From Fen-999 sp041480065 (GTDB taxonomy: Bacteria > Pseudomonadota > Gammaproteobacteria > Burkholderiales > Rhodocyclaceae), in NCBI GenBank assembly GCA_041480065.1, contig JBGOZF010000012.1, positions 1 to 64,000 on the forward strand: a stretch of 64,000 bases of DNA, given 5' to 3'. Shown here piece after piece: positions 1 to 10,581 of this stretch. The notes beneath the pieces were generated by a model. It had not been told where the DNA came from. It worked only from the letters and a program-made list of their open reading frames with translations, and did not search any database. Numbering within the stretch: the stretch's first letter is position 1; the number at the start of each line of letters is the position of its first letter. The translations under genes and the position numbers were made by a program.

Positions 1-2495
<2,495 letters not shown>

Positions 2496-2597
2496 TGGGG
2501 TAGGGCGGATAGACGGGCAACCGATAAATATACGCGGCTTCGGTTGCCAAAGCCATGTCGGCAGGACCGTCCGCCGCTGGCCGTGACCCACATGGCA

Positions 2598-2626
2598 TTG
2601 GGGGTATCGTGCAACTGGGCTAGTAT
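2598..2626 (+). promoter_or_regulatory. Candidate sigma70 promoter for the 2682 gene
   Basis: TTGGGG (2598-2603) and TAGTAT (2621-2626) are separated by 17 bp in the divergent gap between uvrA and the gene starting at 2682. The -35 box matches consensus at only three of six bases, so this is a weak call made by eye. Confidence 0.3.
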
Positions 2627-2681
2627 GGCCAGGGTTTTCGAAAAGTCTCGATCAAGTCGCGATCGGTGGGGAGAACCAGCG

Positions 2682-3773
2682 ATGATTCGTGGAAGCAGGT
2701 TTGGAGCGCTTGTCGCATTACTCGTCTTCGGCCTCGGCGCCGCTTGGGCCGCCGGTACGCCGCCGGCCCCGCCTTCGCCGGCACCCGAAGCCACCCGCAG
2801 TTGGGCCATGGGATTCAGTTTCATGCCACCGCGCCTGACCGCCGCGGCCGTGATCAAGGGCATCGACATGTGGAGCCAGCGTGCCGAGATTGCGGCCATC
2901 CACGAGGAATTGCCGTGGAAGGACCTGTTGGGCGGCATGACGGCCGACGCGATTCTCGATCGCGACAAGGCGGACCTGATCAAGTACCTGCGCAGCAAGG
3001 GCCTGAAGCTCTATTTCATGGCCGATCTGAACGACGGCCTGTCGCGCGGCGAAGAGGCGCCGCAACTGCGCGCACTGGGCCGCAGCATCGCGGAACCGGC
3101 CGTACGAGACGCGTATCGTCGCTATGTAACGGCCTTCGCGCGCCGATTCAAACCCGAATACATCGGCCTTGCCGCCGAAACCAACCTGGTTCGCGCGGCG
3201 GCACCGCCCGCCCTTTACGCCGCGATGGTGCGCGCCGCCTCCGATGCCGCGGCGGACTTGCGGGCGGCCGGCAGCACGGGACTACTCATGACAAGCGTGC
3301 AGGTCGATATCGCCTGGGGCATGCTGGGCGGCCGCGGCCCATATGCGGGCGCGGAAAGGGACTTCGCCGACTTTCCGTTCACCCAGGTATTGGGTTTGTC
3401 TTCCTATCCGTACTTTGCCTACGCGCGGCCGGAAGACATCCCGGACGACTATTTCAGCCGCCTGCTGAACGGCCGATCGCTGCCGGTGATGATCGTCGAG
3501 GGCGGCTGGACGAGCGTTTCGGTGAACACGGTGCATTCGTCGCCGGAACTCCAGGCGCGCTACCTCCGGCGCCTCGCGCAACTGGCCGATGGCGTCAGGG
3601 CGCGTGGCCTGATCCAGTTGCTGTTTGCCGATATCGACCTGGACAGCTTCCCCAAACCGCTGCCGGACATCCTGCCGCTATTCACGCACATCGGCGTCGT
3701 CAATGCCGACTTCGAGCCCAAGCCAGCGCTGGTGGTGTGGGACCAGTTGCACCGTCGGAGGCTGCTGCCTTAG
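2682..3773 (+). CDS. Exported TIM-barrel glycosidase-like protein
   Basis: A 363-residue protein with a clear signal peptide (hydrophobic residues 8-23 ending AWAAG), so it is probably periplasmic or secreted. The mature part is reminiscent of a (beta/alpha)8 glycoside hydrolase: a YIGLAAETNL segment near residue 160 (acidic residue at the end of a strand), LGLSSYPYF near 240 and a VMIVEGGWTS segment near 275, where barrel hydrolases carry the catalytic nucleophile Glu. No substrate can be assigned. The start at 2682 is chosen because GGGGAG lies 9-10 bp upstream; the open frame continues upstream only as antisense of uvrA. It converges with the SIMPL gene. Confidence 0.75.
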   Translation: MIRGSRFGALVALLVFGLGAAWAAGTPPAPPSPAPEATRSWAMGFSFMPPRLTAAAVIKGIDMWSQRAEIAAIHEELPWKDLLGGMTADAILDRDKADLIKYLRSKGLKLYFMADLNDGLSRGEEAPQLRALGRSIAEPAVRDAYRRYVTAFARRFKPEYIGLAAETNLVRAAAPPALYAAMVRAASDAAADLRAAGSTGLLMTSVQVDIAWGMLGGRGPYAGAERDFADFPFTQVLGLSSYPYFAYARPEDIPDDYFSRLLNGRSLPVMIVEGGWTSVSVNTVHSSPELQARYLRRLAQLADGVRARGLIQLLFADIDLDSFPKPLPDILPLFTHIGVVNADFEPKPALVVWDQLHRRRLLP

Positions 3774-3788
3774 CCTTCCGGGCGAGGA

Positions 3789-4541
3789 CTACTTCTCGAT
3801 GTTGTAGTCGATGGTGACGACGACGCGGGCGATCTTGTCCATCGTGCTCTTGTCGTAGGTGCCGCCGTAGTCGCTGGACTCGACGTTGGCGCCGGGGGCG
3901 AGGATGTAGAAGGCACCCTGGGAAGCGGAACGCATGGCGCCGACCTGCACGTTGCCGTTCTTGGCGAACTCCTCGGCGCGCTTCTGGGCGTTCTGGGTGG
4001 CGGCGCCGATCAGGGACATCTTGATCGTCTCGAGGTCTGAGACGAGGTAGAGCGGCTCTGAGTAGAACACCGGGCTGCCGTCGGCCTCCAGTTGCAGTGC
4101 GGCCTTGGCGGCGGCCGCGGCGCGTTCGAGATCCTTGGTATTGACGACGATCTCCTGGCTGGCGGTGTAGCCCTTCTGGACGCTGCGGACGCGCCCGTTG
4201 GCCAATTCCTCCTCGACCATGTTGGGGCCGACGGTTTCGGCCGATTCCTTGAGCGCATCCGCTTCGAAGCCCTGGCGTGCCAGGAAGTTCGACAGCGACG
4301 GCCGTTCCTTGCGCAATCGCGCCAGGGCCTCGGCGAAAGTTTGTCCGTGCACTTGGACGCCGATGCGCCATTCGGCGTGGTCGGCCTTCACCGGCTTTTC
4401 GGCGAGCCCCTTGACGGTAATGCTCTGGCGGCCCGAGCCGATGTGGCGGGCCTGGTTGCCGAGGAGGAAGGCGGCTGCCGACATACCCAGCGCCAGCAGC
4501 AGTCCAAGCACCATCACCGCGCGTGCAATACCTTTGTCCAT
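3789..4541 (-). CDS. SIMPL domain (DUF541) protein
   Basis: A 250-residue protein with an N-terminal membrane anchor or signal sequence (residues 5-26) and a SIMPL/DUF541 domain. Typical features are SITVKGLAEKPVKAD near the start, the central block on 'quantities' such as YTASQEIVVNT, and the C-terminal VVVTIDYNIEK. Members are periplasmic or membrane-attached and of uncertain biochemical role; some are linked to oxidative stress. The start MDKGIARAV is chosen because GGAGGG lies just upstream; a 16-residue longer frame lacks such a site. It is convergent with the TIM-barrel gene and divergent from the beta-propeller gene. Confidence 0.85.
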   Translation of the reverse strand: MDKGIARAVMVLGLLLALGMSAAAFLLGNQARHIGSGRQSITVKGLAEKPVKADHAEWRIGVQVHGQTFAEALARLRKERPSLSNFLARQGFEADALKESAETVGPNMVEEELANGRVRSVQKGYTASQEIVVNTKDLERAAAAAKAALQLEADGSPVFYSEPLYLVSDLETIKMSLIGAATQNAQKRAEEFAKNGNVQVGAMRSASQGAFYILAPGANVESSDYGGTYDKSTMDKIARVVVTIDYNIEK

Positions 4542-4643
4542 GCTGCTTTCCCTCCGGTCCTTATGACAAAGTGCGCATGGTAACCCCAAACATCGATCGG
4601 CGCCGTTTACGCCCTTGCCCGATCAACAACGAGGAAATGAGCC

Positions 4644-6536
4644 ATGAAGCTGACAAGAGCAAGCTGGATCGCCTGCGGCCTGATACTGCTGGCACCGTTA
4701 CCGGCATGCGCCGTGGCCGGCACGTCGGCAAAGACTTTGACGGCGTTTGCGAGCGAACAGGAACTGACCGACGTGTTGAAGAAATACGTCGAGCATTTCA
4801 AGCGCCAGCAGGCGCGGCGTGCGAAGGCGGCGAGCGGCGCGGTCATGCAGGAGGCGGCGCCGGCCGCGCTGGCCGAGGCCAAGGCGGTGGCGGATAACGC
4901 GGAGTCGGTCACCAATACCCAGACTGCAGGAGTGGACGAGGGCGGCATCGTCAAGGTGCATGGCAAGCACCTGGTGATCCTGCGCCGCGGCCGCCTGTTC
5001 ACCGTCGCGCTGGGCGAAGTCAAGCCGAAGCCGGTCGATGCCGTGGACGCTTTCGGCCCCGACATCGAGCCGGGCGGTACTTGGTACGACGAGATGCTGA
5101 TCGCCGACGATACGGTGGTCGTGATCGGTTACAGCTATGCCCGCGGCGGCACGGAGATCGGCCTGTTCGACATCGATGGTCAGGGCAGGATCGCCTATCG
5201 TGCTACCTACCACCTGCGCTCGAACGACTATTACTCGTCGCGCAATTACGCCAGCCGGCTGATCGGCAACAAGCTGATCTTCTACACGCCCTTGCAGGTC
5301 TCGCCCTGGCTCGACGATCCCTTGTCCGCCTTGCCGGCCGTGCGCCAATGGAAAGGCAATGCCACCGCCAGGGACTTCACCCGCATCGCGCCGGCGACCC
5401 GCATCTATCGCACCGACGAACCGCTCGACCCCGACGCCGGACTCGCCCTGCATACGGTGACCACCTGCGACCTCGGCAAGCGCGAAATGGACTGCCAGGC
5501 CAGCGCCGTGCTCGGCCCGCCGGGGCGCGTGTTCTACGTTTCCACCGGCTCGGTCTACGTCTGGACCACGTCGTACCGCCCGGCAGGCACCGCCTCGGCC
5601 GTGTTCCGGCTTCCGCTCGACGGGTCGGCGCCGACGGCCTTGAAGACAGCCGGCAGTCCGATCGACCAGTTCTCGTTCCTGGAAAGCGGCGACGGATATT
5701 TGAACGTCCTCGTGCGCGCCGACGGGCGCGGCGAGGCGATGTGGGCCGCCGAGCGCGGCGCCGGCGACCTCGCCCTGATGCGCGTGAGCCTGGATCGGTT
5801 TTCCGACGGCCGCGACAGCGTTGCCGCGGAGAACTACCAGCCCTTGCCGAAACCTGCGGGTTACGACGTGCAGAACCGTTACGTTGGTTCCTTCCTGCTC
5901 TACGGCGCCGGCTCCGGTTGGGGATACCCGCAGGACACGCCTTCCGGGGATCTGTATTCCGTGCGCTGGGACAAGCCGTCGAAGCCTCAAGTCCTTGCGC
6001 TCGGGCATGCAGTGGACCGCATCGAGGCGCTCGGCAAGCAGGCGCTGGTGGTGGGTGCGGTCGGCAACGACTTGCACCTATCGACCGTGCGCCTTGGCAA
6101 ACGTGCCGCCGTCGCCTCGCGCTTCGTCAGGGAGAACGCCGCCCAGGGCGAGACGCGCAGCCACGGTTTCTTCTACAAGCCGGACAACGCCTGGGAAGGC
6201 ATCCTCGGGCTGCCCATCGTCAGCGGCGGCGAGCCCGGTTACAAACAACTGCGGCGAGCGTCGGCCGCCGTGCTGTTCCTGCGTAACTCGGGCCTCGAAC
6301 TATCGGACCTCGGCCGTCTGCGGGCGCGGCCCAACGGCGCCTCGGACGATGGCTGCCGGGCTTCGTGCGTCGACTGGTACGGCAACTCGCGGCCGCTGTT
6401 CCTGCGCGGCCGACTATTCGCTCTGATGGGCTACGAACTGGTCGAAGGCAGGATCGGTCAGGACGACAGCATCTCGGAAGTCGGTCGCGTCGATTTCTCC
6501 CCGCTGCCGCGAGGGTTGTCGAAGCGCGGCGGCTAG
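4644..6536 (+). CDS. Exported beta-propeller domain protein (PF09826-like)
   Basis: A 630-residue exported protein with a good ribosome site (GAGGAAATGAGCC before ATG). The signal peptide ends LLAPLPAC, so a lipoprotein is possible although Pro at -2 is unusual. After a charged helical stretch (residues 40-90) comes TQTAGVDEGGIVKVHGKHL, the hallmark opening of the beta-propeller family PF09826 found in archaea and bacteria. Repeated blade-like strands follow, such as VFYVSTGSVYVWTT near 295-310. Cysteines cluster near 275-290 and 570-575. The function of the family is unknown. It lies divergently from the SIMPL gene. Confidence 0.75.
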   Translation: MKLTRASWIACGLILLAPLPACAVAGTSAKTLTAFASEQELTDVLKKYVEHFKRQQARRAKAASGAVMQEAAPAALAEAKAVADNAESVTNTQTAGVDEGGIVKVHGKHLVILRRGRLFTVALGEVKPKPVDAVDAFGPDIEPGGTWYDEMLIADDTVVVIGYSYARGGTEIGLFDIDGQGRIAYRATYHLRSNDYYSSRNYASRLIGNKLIFYTPLQVSPWLDDPLSALPAVRQWKGNATARDFTRIAPATRIYRTDEPLDPDAGLALHTVTTCDLGKREMDCQASAVLGPPGRVFYVSTGSVYVWTTSYRPAGTASAVFRLPLDGSAPTALKTAGSPIDQFSFLESGDGYLNVLVRADGRGEAMWAAERGAGDLALMRVSLDRFSDGRDSVAAENYQPLPKPAGYDVQNRYVGSFLLYGAGSGWGYPQDTPSGDLYSVRWDKPSKPQVLALGHAVDRIEALGKQALVVGAVGNDLHLSTVRLGKRAAVASRFVRENAAQGETRSHGFFYKPDNAWEGILGLPIVSGGEPGYKQLRRASAAVLFLRNSGLELSDLGRLRARPNGASDDGCRASCVDWYGNSRPLFLRGRLFALMGYELVEGRIGQDDSISEVGRVDFSPLPRGLSKRGG

Positions 6537-6604
6537 CTTTCCGCGCAGACGTGCCGGGGCCGCCCTGCTAAGATACGCGGCCCCCTTCGTCTCAACCGCC
6601 ACCC

Positions 6605-7798
6605 ATGCTTTCCCCCGTTGCTGATTCCATGTCCCGCGAGGAGCGGCGCGCCGGCGTTGCCCTGGCAGCCATCTTCGGCCTGCGCATGCTCGGGCTGTTC
6701 CTGATCCTGCCCGTCTTCGCGGTGTTCGCGCGAACGTTTCCGGGCGGGAACGATTCGCGGCTGGTTGGGTTTGCCTTCAGCGCCTTCGGCATCACCCAGG
6801 CCTTGTTCCAGATTCCCTACGGCATGGCGTCGGATCGCTGGGGCCGCAAACCGGTCATCGTGGCCGGACTTCTGATCTTCGCCGCCGGCAGTTTCCTTGC
6901 GGCTGCAGCGCCTGATATTTACTGGATGATCGCCGGGCGCGTGCTTCAGGGCATGGGCGCGATGTCCGCCGCGGTGACCGCGCTTGCTGCCGACCTGACG
7001 CGCGAGCAACATCGCACCAAGGTCATGGCCATGATCGGCTCGACCATCGGCCTGGTGTTCGCAGTGTCGCTGGTCTGTGCCCCCATTCTGTACGCTGCCG
7101 TCGGCATGGGTGGAATCTTCACCTTGACCGGGGCGCTGGCGCTCTTGGCCATCGTCATGCTGGCCAAGGTCGTGCCCGCACCGCCGCCACTTCCAGCGAC
7201 AGTCGTGAAGCCGCCCTTTAGCCAGGTCCTGCTTCACGGGCAACTGGCACGCATGAATTTCGGTGTTTTGGCGCTGCACCTGATGCAGACGGCAATGTGG
7301 GTGCTGGTGCCGCCCGCGCTCGTGGTTGCCGGCCTGCCACTGGCCGAGCACTGGAAGATCTATTTGCCGGCGGTGCTGGCCTCGTTTGCGGTCATGGTGC
7401 CGGTCATCATCGTCGCCGAGCGGCGCGGCTGGCTGAAGGCGGCTTTCCTGTCCGCCATCCTGCTGCTGATCCTGGTCCAGGTGGGGCTGGCGGTTGCCGT
7501 CAGCGACGTGTATGTCATTGGCTTGCTGCTGATGCTATTCTTCGTCGGCTTCAATTTGATGGAAGCCCTGCAGCCGTCGCTGATTTCGCGGTTGGCGCCG
7601 GCGGCGGCGAAGGGCGCGGCGATGGGCGTCTACAATACGACGCAATCCATCGGCGTCGCCATGGGTGGGATAGTGGGCGGCTGGCTGCTCCAGTATTTCG
7701 GCGCCGCCGCGGTACACTTCTTTTGCGTCGCCCTCTGCACGGTCTGGCTGGCACTGGCGGCAACCATGACGCCGCCGGCGCGGCGAGCAAGTTCTTAG
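6605..7798 (+). CDS. MFS transporter
   Basis: A 397-residue major facilitator superfamily permease with about 12 hydrophobic segments. The loop 2-3 motif GMASDRWGRKPVIV near residues 75-88 is the family's signature. Helix 4-5 regions such as GRVLQGMGAMSAAVTALAADLTR resemble Bcr/YajR-type drug or metabolite exporters. The substrate cannot be read from sequence. The gene ends 11 bp before ssb, an arrangement common in betaproteobacteria near uvrA, so co-transcription with ssb is likely. Confidence 0.92.
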   Translation: MLSPVADSMSREERRAGVALAAIFGLRMLGLFLILPVFAVFARTFPGGNDSRLVGFAFSAFGITQALFQIPYGMASDRWGRKPVIVAGLLIFAAGSFLAAAAPDIYWMIAGRVLQGMGAMSAAVTALAADLTREQHRTKVMAMIGSTIGLVFAVSLVCAPILYAAVGMGGIFTLTGALALLAIVMLAKVVPAPPPLPATVVKPPFSQVLLHGQLARMNFGVLALHLMQTAMWVLVPPALVVAGLPLAEHWKIYLPAVLASFAVMVPVIIVAERRGWLKAAFLSAILLLILVQVGLAVAVSDVYVIGLLLMLFFVGFNLMEALQPSLISRLAPAAAKGAAMGVYNTTQSIGVAMGGIVGGWLLQYFGAAAVHFFCVALCTVWLALAATMTPPARRASS

Positions 7799-7809
7799 AG
7801 GAGAATCGT

Positions 7810-8262
7810 ATGGCATCGGTCAACAAGGTAATTCTGGTCGGCAACCTGGGCGCGGATCCCGAGATCCGCTATCTCCCGAGCGGTGAGGCGGTGGCGAATC
7901 TTCGCATCGCGACAACCGACACCTGGAAGGACAAGGACGGCAACAAGCAGGAGACCACGGAATGGCATCGGGTCTCCTATTTCGGCCGCCAGGCCGAGGT
8001 TTGCGGCCAGTACCTGAAGAAGGGAAGCCAGATCTACGTCGAAGGCTCGATCCGCACCCGCAAATGGCAGGACAAGGACGGACAGGAGCGCTTCTCGACC
8101 GAAATCCGCGGCGATCGCATGCAGATGCTCGGCCGCCGCGAGGGCGCCGGCGAAGCGCCTCCGCGCGAGAGCAGCGCTCCCGCCCGCGAAGGCCAAGCCG
8201 GCAAGCCGGCGGCGCCGGCCGGCAGCGGCTTCAACGATTTCGAGGACGATATTCCGTTCTGA
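7810..8262 (+). CDS. ssb: Single-stranded DNA-binding protein
   Basis: A 150-residue SSB. The OB fold begins MASVNKVILVGNLGADPE and runs to about residue 110. A Gly/Ala/Pro-rich linker follows, then the acidic tip DFEDDIPF that recruits replication and repair partners. The start is set by AGAGGAG 6-7 bp upstream. It coats single-stranded DNA as a tetramer in replication, recombination and repair. It follows the MFS gene closely. Confidence 0.98.
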   Translation: MASVNKVILVGNLGADPEIRYLPSGEAVANLRIATTDTWKDKDGNKQETTEWHRVSYFGRQAEVCGQYLKKGSQIYVEGSIRTRKWQDKDGQERFSTEIRGDRMQMLGRREGAGEAPPRESSAPAREGQAGKPAAPAGSGFNDFEDDIPF

Positions 8263-8289
8263 ACACAATGGCTGTTGGCAGTGTAAGTA

Positions 8290-8319
8290 AACGATGCCCA
8301 ACTTGGATTGGGCATCGTT
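8290..8319. terminator. Hairpin terminator after ssb
   Basis: A perfect 12-bp inverted repeat (AACGATGCCCAA / TTGGGCATCGTT) around a 6-nt loop lies 27 bp after the ssb stop. Only a short, poor T tract follows (CTCTC), so termination strength is uncertain. It may serve both strands, because the minus-strand array at 8395-9477 ends toward it. Confidence 0.6.
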
Positions 8320-8394
8320 CTCTCACCTTCTCCAGCCGATACTTGCGGTGGCGCTCAAATGCTGCGGCCTTCTTTGCCCGGAGTCTTGCAATTC

Positions 8395-8496
8395 TCACGT
8401 GTTAAGTTTGCCGGTCCGCCTCCTGACGGCAAAGCCGATGATTAGATGCGGGAAACCCAAGGGCTTAGGCAGCAATAGCCGTCGTGCAACGGTCAT
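8395..8496 (-). pseudogene. Truncated start of a paralogue of the 8493-9041 gene
   Basis: A 33-codon minus-strand frame begins with an ATG overlapping the stop of the 182-residue upstream gene (ATGA). Its DNA resembles the signal-peptide region of that gene: about 35 bp read GTTTCC..ATCTA.TCATCGGC.TTGC in both. The peptides run PLGFPHLIIGFAV here against RCFHYLVIGLALL there. It hits a stop before any mature domain, so it appears to be the stump of a second family copy left by deletion or recombination. The similarity was seen by eye over a short stretch. Confidence 0.5.
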
Positions 8497-9041
8497 TCAA
8501 TAACGCCGGCCGCGTTGATCCGGACAATTCGGCCATCCCGTGCCAAGTCAATATCGATGGACGGTAAAGTGCTCCACTGAATCGTTACCATCCGCTTGCC
8601 GCCATCTATCGGTCGTATGCCGTAGCGATGTCCATAGAGCCGGCGAATGTCAGCAAGGCTGTTGCCGAGTTTAAGGCCGCGACCGGTCGTGCAGAATCCG
8701 TCGGGATCGCTTCCGCTGACCTCGATCCAAAGCGGCGGCCTGTTCAGGTAGTCGCCAAACTGATAGGTGTTCACCTGAATCGTCAGTGGGCCTCTTGACC
8801 ACCAGTAGGTGACATTGGCTTTGTGGACCTCCCAAGGTTCGATGCGGTCGGGTTTGCCCAGCTTGGAGAGGACGTCCTTCATCGGCGTGGCATCGGAATC
8901 TAAGCCGCAGAGCAAGGTATCGGCCTTTCCGCCAGCGAGTTTGCTGTCCGGTAAGTGATCGGCGAAAACCGGCCCCGCGCATAGAAGCGCAAGGCCGATG
9001 ACTAGATAGTGGAAACAACGGGGTCGCCTGTTACTGTTCAT
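8493..9041 (-). CDS. Exported protein paired with the L,D-transpeptidase-like gene; possible immunity protein
   Basis: A 182-residue protein with a signal peptide (about residues 1-27, ending AGPVFAD). The mature part has two similar motifs, ATPMKDVLSKLGKPDRIEPW (about residues 50-70) and GNSLADIRRLYGHRYGI (about 130-146). They are reminiscent of the paired SmpA/BLIP-like folds that bind other proteins. Its ATG overlaps the end of the upstream gene by 11 bp (ATGAACAGTAA), so translation is probably coupled. Export of this partner but not of the upstream enzyme fits a periplasmic immunity protein. That role is inference; a lone envelope protein is possible. Confidence 0.65.
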   Translation of the reverse strand: MNSNRRPRCFHYLVIGLALLCAGPVFADHLPDSKLAGGKADTLLCGLDSDATPMKDVLSKLGKPDRIEPWEVHKANVTYWWSRGPLTIQVNTYQFGDYLNRPPLWIEVSGSDPDGFCTTGRGLKLGNSLADIRRLYGHRYGIRPIDGGKRMVTIQWSTLPSIDIDLARDGRIVRINAAGVIE

Positions 9042-9477
9042 GATTGTTACGCACGGTGATTGAACGCAAGGCATCGGTGCGCATCGTCTGCGCGATGACG
9101 CCCATGGCCTCGTCGGTCGTCCGTATGCAGCCCTGGGTCGCGTGGTCCGGGCCCATGCGCCCCCAACCATCGGGAACGCCAGCGCGCCCGGAATGAACGC
9201 CGATGCCGTTGTGGCCATGTATCGGAGCCAAGCGCACGATGCCGTGGCTGCCATACGAGCCTCTCGACGAATCGAGCGGGATTCCATGCCCATCGTTTCC
9301 GGCATGTCTGTGAGGCATCGAGCGGTCGACGAGGATGTGCGTTCCGTTCGGCACGAAGCGCAGGAACTGACCCCTCCGATCGACGACGTTGTTGGCCTGC
9401 CAATTGCCAACAGTATTGCTGTTGCGGTCGATCAACGATACCTGGTGCGTTGCACCATCAAAGACGAGTTCTGACAT
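9031..9477 (-). CDS. L,D-transpeptidase-like (YkuD/Tlde1-type) protein without signal peptide
   Basis: A 148-residue protein whose second half has the L,D-transpeptidase pattern: GIGVHSGR with His95, then TQGCIRTTDEAM with Cys117 and Arg119, the catalytic Cys-His-Arg layout. The N-terminus (LVFDGATHQVSLIDRNSN...W) fits the first strands of such domains. Family members cleave or crosslink peptidoglycan stem peptides in the periplasm. The Tlde1 group are type VI secretion effectors that also lack classic signal peptides. No signal peptide is visible here, which suggests another delivery route. No secretion genes are in the window. The ribosome site is weak. Confidence 0.75.
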   Translation of the reverse strand: MSELVFDGATHQVSLIDRNSNTVGNWQANNVVDRRGQFLRFVPNGTHILVDRSMPHRHAGNDGHGIPLDSSRGSYGSHGIVRLAPIHGHNGIGVHSGRAGVPDGWGRMGPDHATQGCIRTTDEAMGVIAQTMRTDALRSITVRNNHEQ

Positions 9478-9817
9478 GACCGTGGCCTATCACATGGACA
9501 TACTTAATATTGTAGCGGCATGTCCTGAAGCGATGCAACCGACTTGGGGCTGATTGCAGCCTCCCCGTCACTGCTCTGCCTTGGAGAGGCATTCGAGGCA
9601 GAAACGGCCTTGCTTGCATCCGGTGCCCCAATTCCGCCAGCCCTTATGGTCGAATCCCACCAACACAATGCTGAAATGGCGCCACACATTAAGGTGTGGT
9701 TTCAGCACAACCGAAGTCACAGCGGCAGCAACCGGCCACTGGCAGTCGGAGTTGCTATTCCGTTTGGTTCTCGGCACGATGCTCCAATGGAAGGAAATGT
9801 CTTCGTGCGAGGACCGA
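9478..9817. other. Gap between divergent accessory genes
   Basis: About 340 bp of lower-GC DNA. On the minus strand TTGCAT (9533-9538) and TACAAT (9509-9514), 18 bp apart, could be a promoter for the transpeptidase-like gene. Several short overlapping frames exist on both strands; none has a convincing start or recognisable domain. One minus-strand frame ends with a Cys-rich GCKQGRFCLEC stretch (9568-9777). Confidence 0.35.
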
Positions 9818-10204
9818 ATGTACCTACAACCGCAAGTTCAGACGTATATCAATAACTACCGCAGGCGAATTGCCCCGTTCCTTCGCCCCGGCATTGGATT
9901 GCGTTGCACTATTCATCCTGCCGACAGCGGTGGCGCCGTCCTAGTTTTCAGGGTAGGCCCCAATATTGAAAACGATGACGAATATCAAGCGGCATCTCCA
10001 ACTCTCGGGAGCGCCCTCTCAAGAGTCGAGCAGCGAGCATTTAGTGGCAATTTGGAAGGCTTCACTTTCGGTGGCACAAACGTAATCCTCGAACAAGACA
10101 GGATTATCTTCATCAAGGATGGCTCGCAAAGCGAGTGGTCTGATTCAGCTGCGGATAGGGACGTTCAATCTGTACTCGCTCCTCACCGAAAGGGGCAGAA
10201 ATGA
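9818..10204 (+). CDS. Orphan soluble protein, first gene of a two-gene unit
   Basis: A 128-residue protein of no family I recognise (starts MYLQPQVQTYINNYRRR). It has no signal peptide or membrane segment. The start at 9818 is preferred because AGGAC lies 7 bp upstream; in-frame ATGs at 9779 and 9797 are possible. Predicted strands such as GAVLVFRVGPN and NVILEQDRIIFIKDG suggest a mixed alpha/beta fold. Its stop overlaps the next gene's ATG (ATGA), so the two are probably co-translated. GC is lower than in flanking housekeeping genes, consistent with transfer. Confidence 0.5.
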   Translation: MYLQPQVQTYINNYRRRIAPFLRPGIGLRCTIHPADSGGAVLVFRVGPNIENDDEYQAASPTLGSALSRVEQRAFSGNLEGFTFGGTNVILEQDRIIFIKDGSQSEWSDSAADRDVQSVLAPHRKGQK

Positions 10205-10581
10205 AGGTCGGACCAATCGAAGGCACAAAGGAAGAAATTACGGGCTTCTTCCAAGACAATGGCTTGAAGGTCAGTGACTATTTTCAATTGCCCGAAGCCC
10301 CACTCAAGGCGGTGTGGCTCGTCTTGCCGGCATTCTTGATCATTGTTGCACTTGGGATACTGACGCTGGCGGAGCCTTTGAGTACCGGTCAGCGCATGTT
10401 TGTGTTTCTTGTCGGCGGCACAGCGACGATATGGCTAGCGGTGGGCGTCCAGTTGCGTTTCAAGAATTCATGGGCTACCGGTATCGTCGCAATCGGCGGC
10501 GTACTCGTGTTGCTAGTCGCGCATGGAGATCTCTCACCAATGCAGATGTTCAACGAAGTCAGGTCCTCCGTTCGAAAATGA
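10201..10581 (+). CDS. Orphan three-TM membrane protein
   Basis: A 126-residue protein. Residues 1-38 are soluble (MKVGPIEGTKEEITGFFQDN). Three hydrophobic helices follow, at about 38-58 (VWLVLPAFLIIVALGILTL), 66-85 (MFVFLVGGTATIWLAVGVQL) and 92-108 (TGIVAIGGVLVLLVAHG). No family is recognised. It is coupled to the preceding gene by an ATGA overlap, so the pair likely acts together at the inner membrane. It lies in the low-GC patch. Function unknown. Confidence 0.65.
   Translation: MKVGPIEGTKEEITGFFQDNGLKVSDYFQLPEAPLKAVWLVLPAFLIIVALGILTLAEPLSTGQRMFVFLVGGTATIWLAVGVQLRFKNSWATGIVAIGGVLVLLVAHGDLSPMQMFNEVRSSVRK

Noticed and set aside
9568..9777. Minus-strand 69-codon frame ending in a Cys-rich GCKQGRFCLEC
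   Set aside because: The C-terminus looks like a metal-binding stretch, but the start lacks a ribosome site and the rest has no sense of a domain. Kept only as a note.
9544..9855. Plus-strand 103-codon frame overlapping the 9818 gene
   Set aside because: No ribosome site, no domain, and it conflicts with the better-supported coupled pair.
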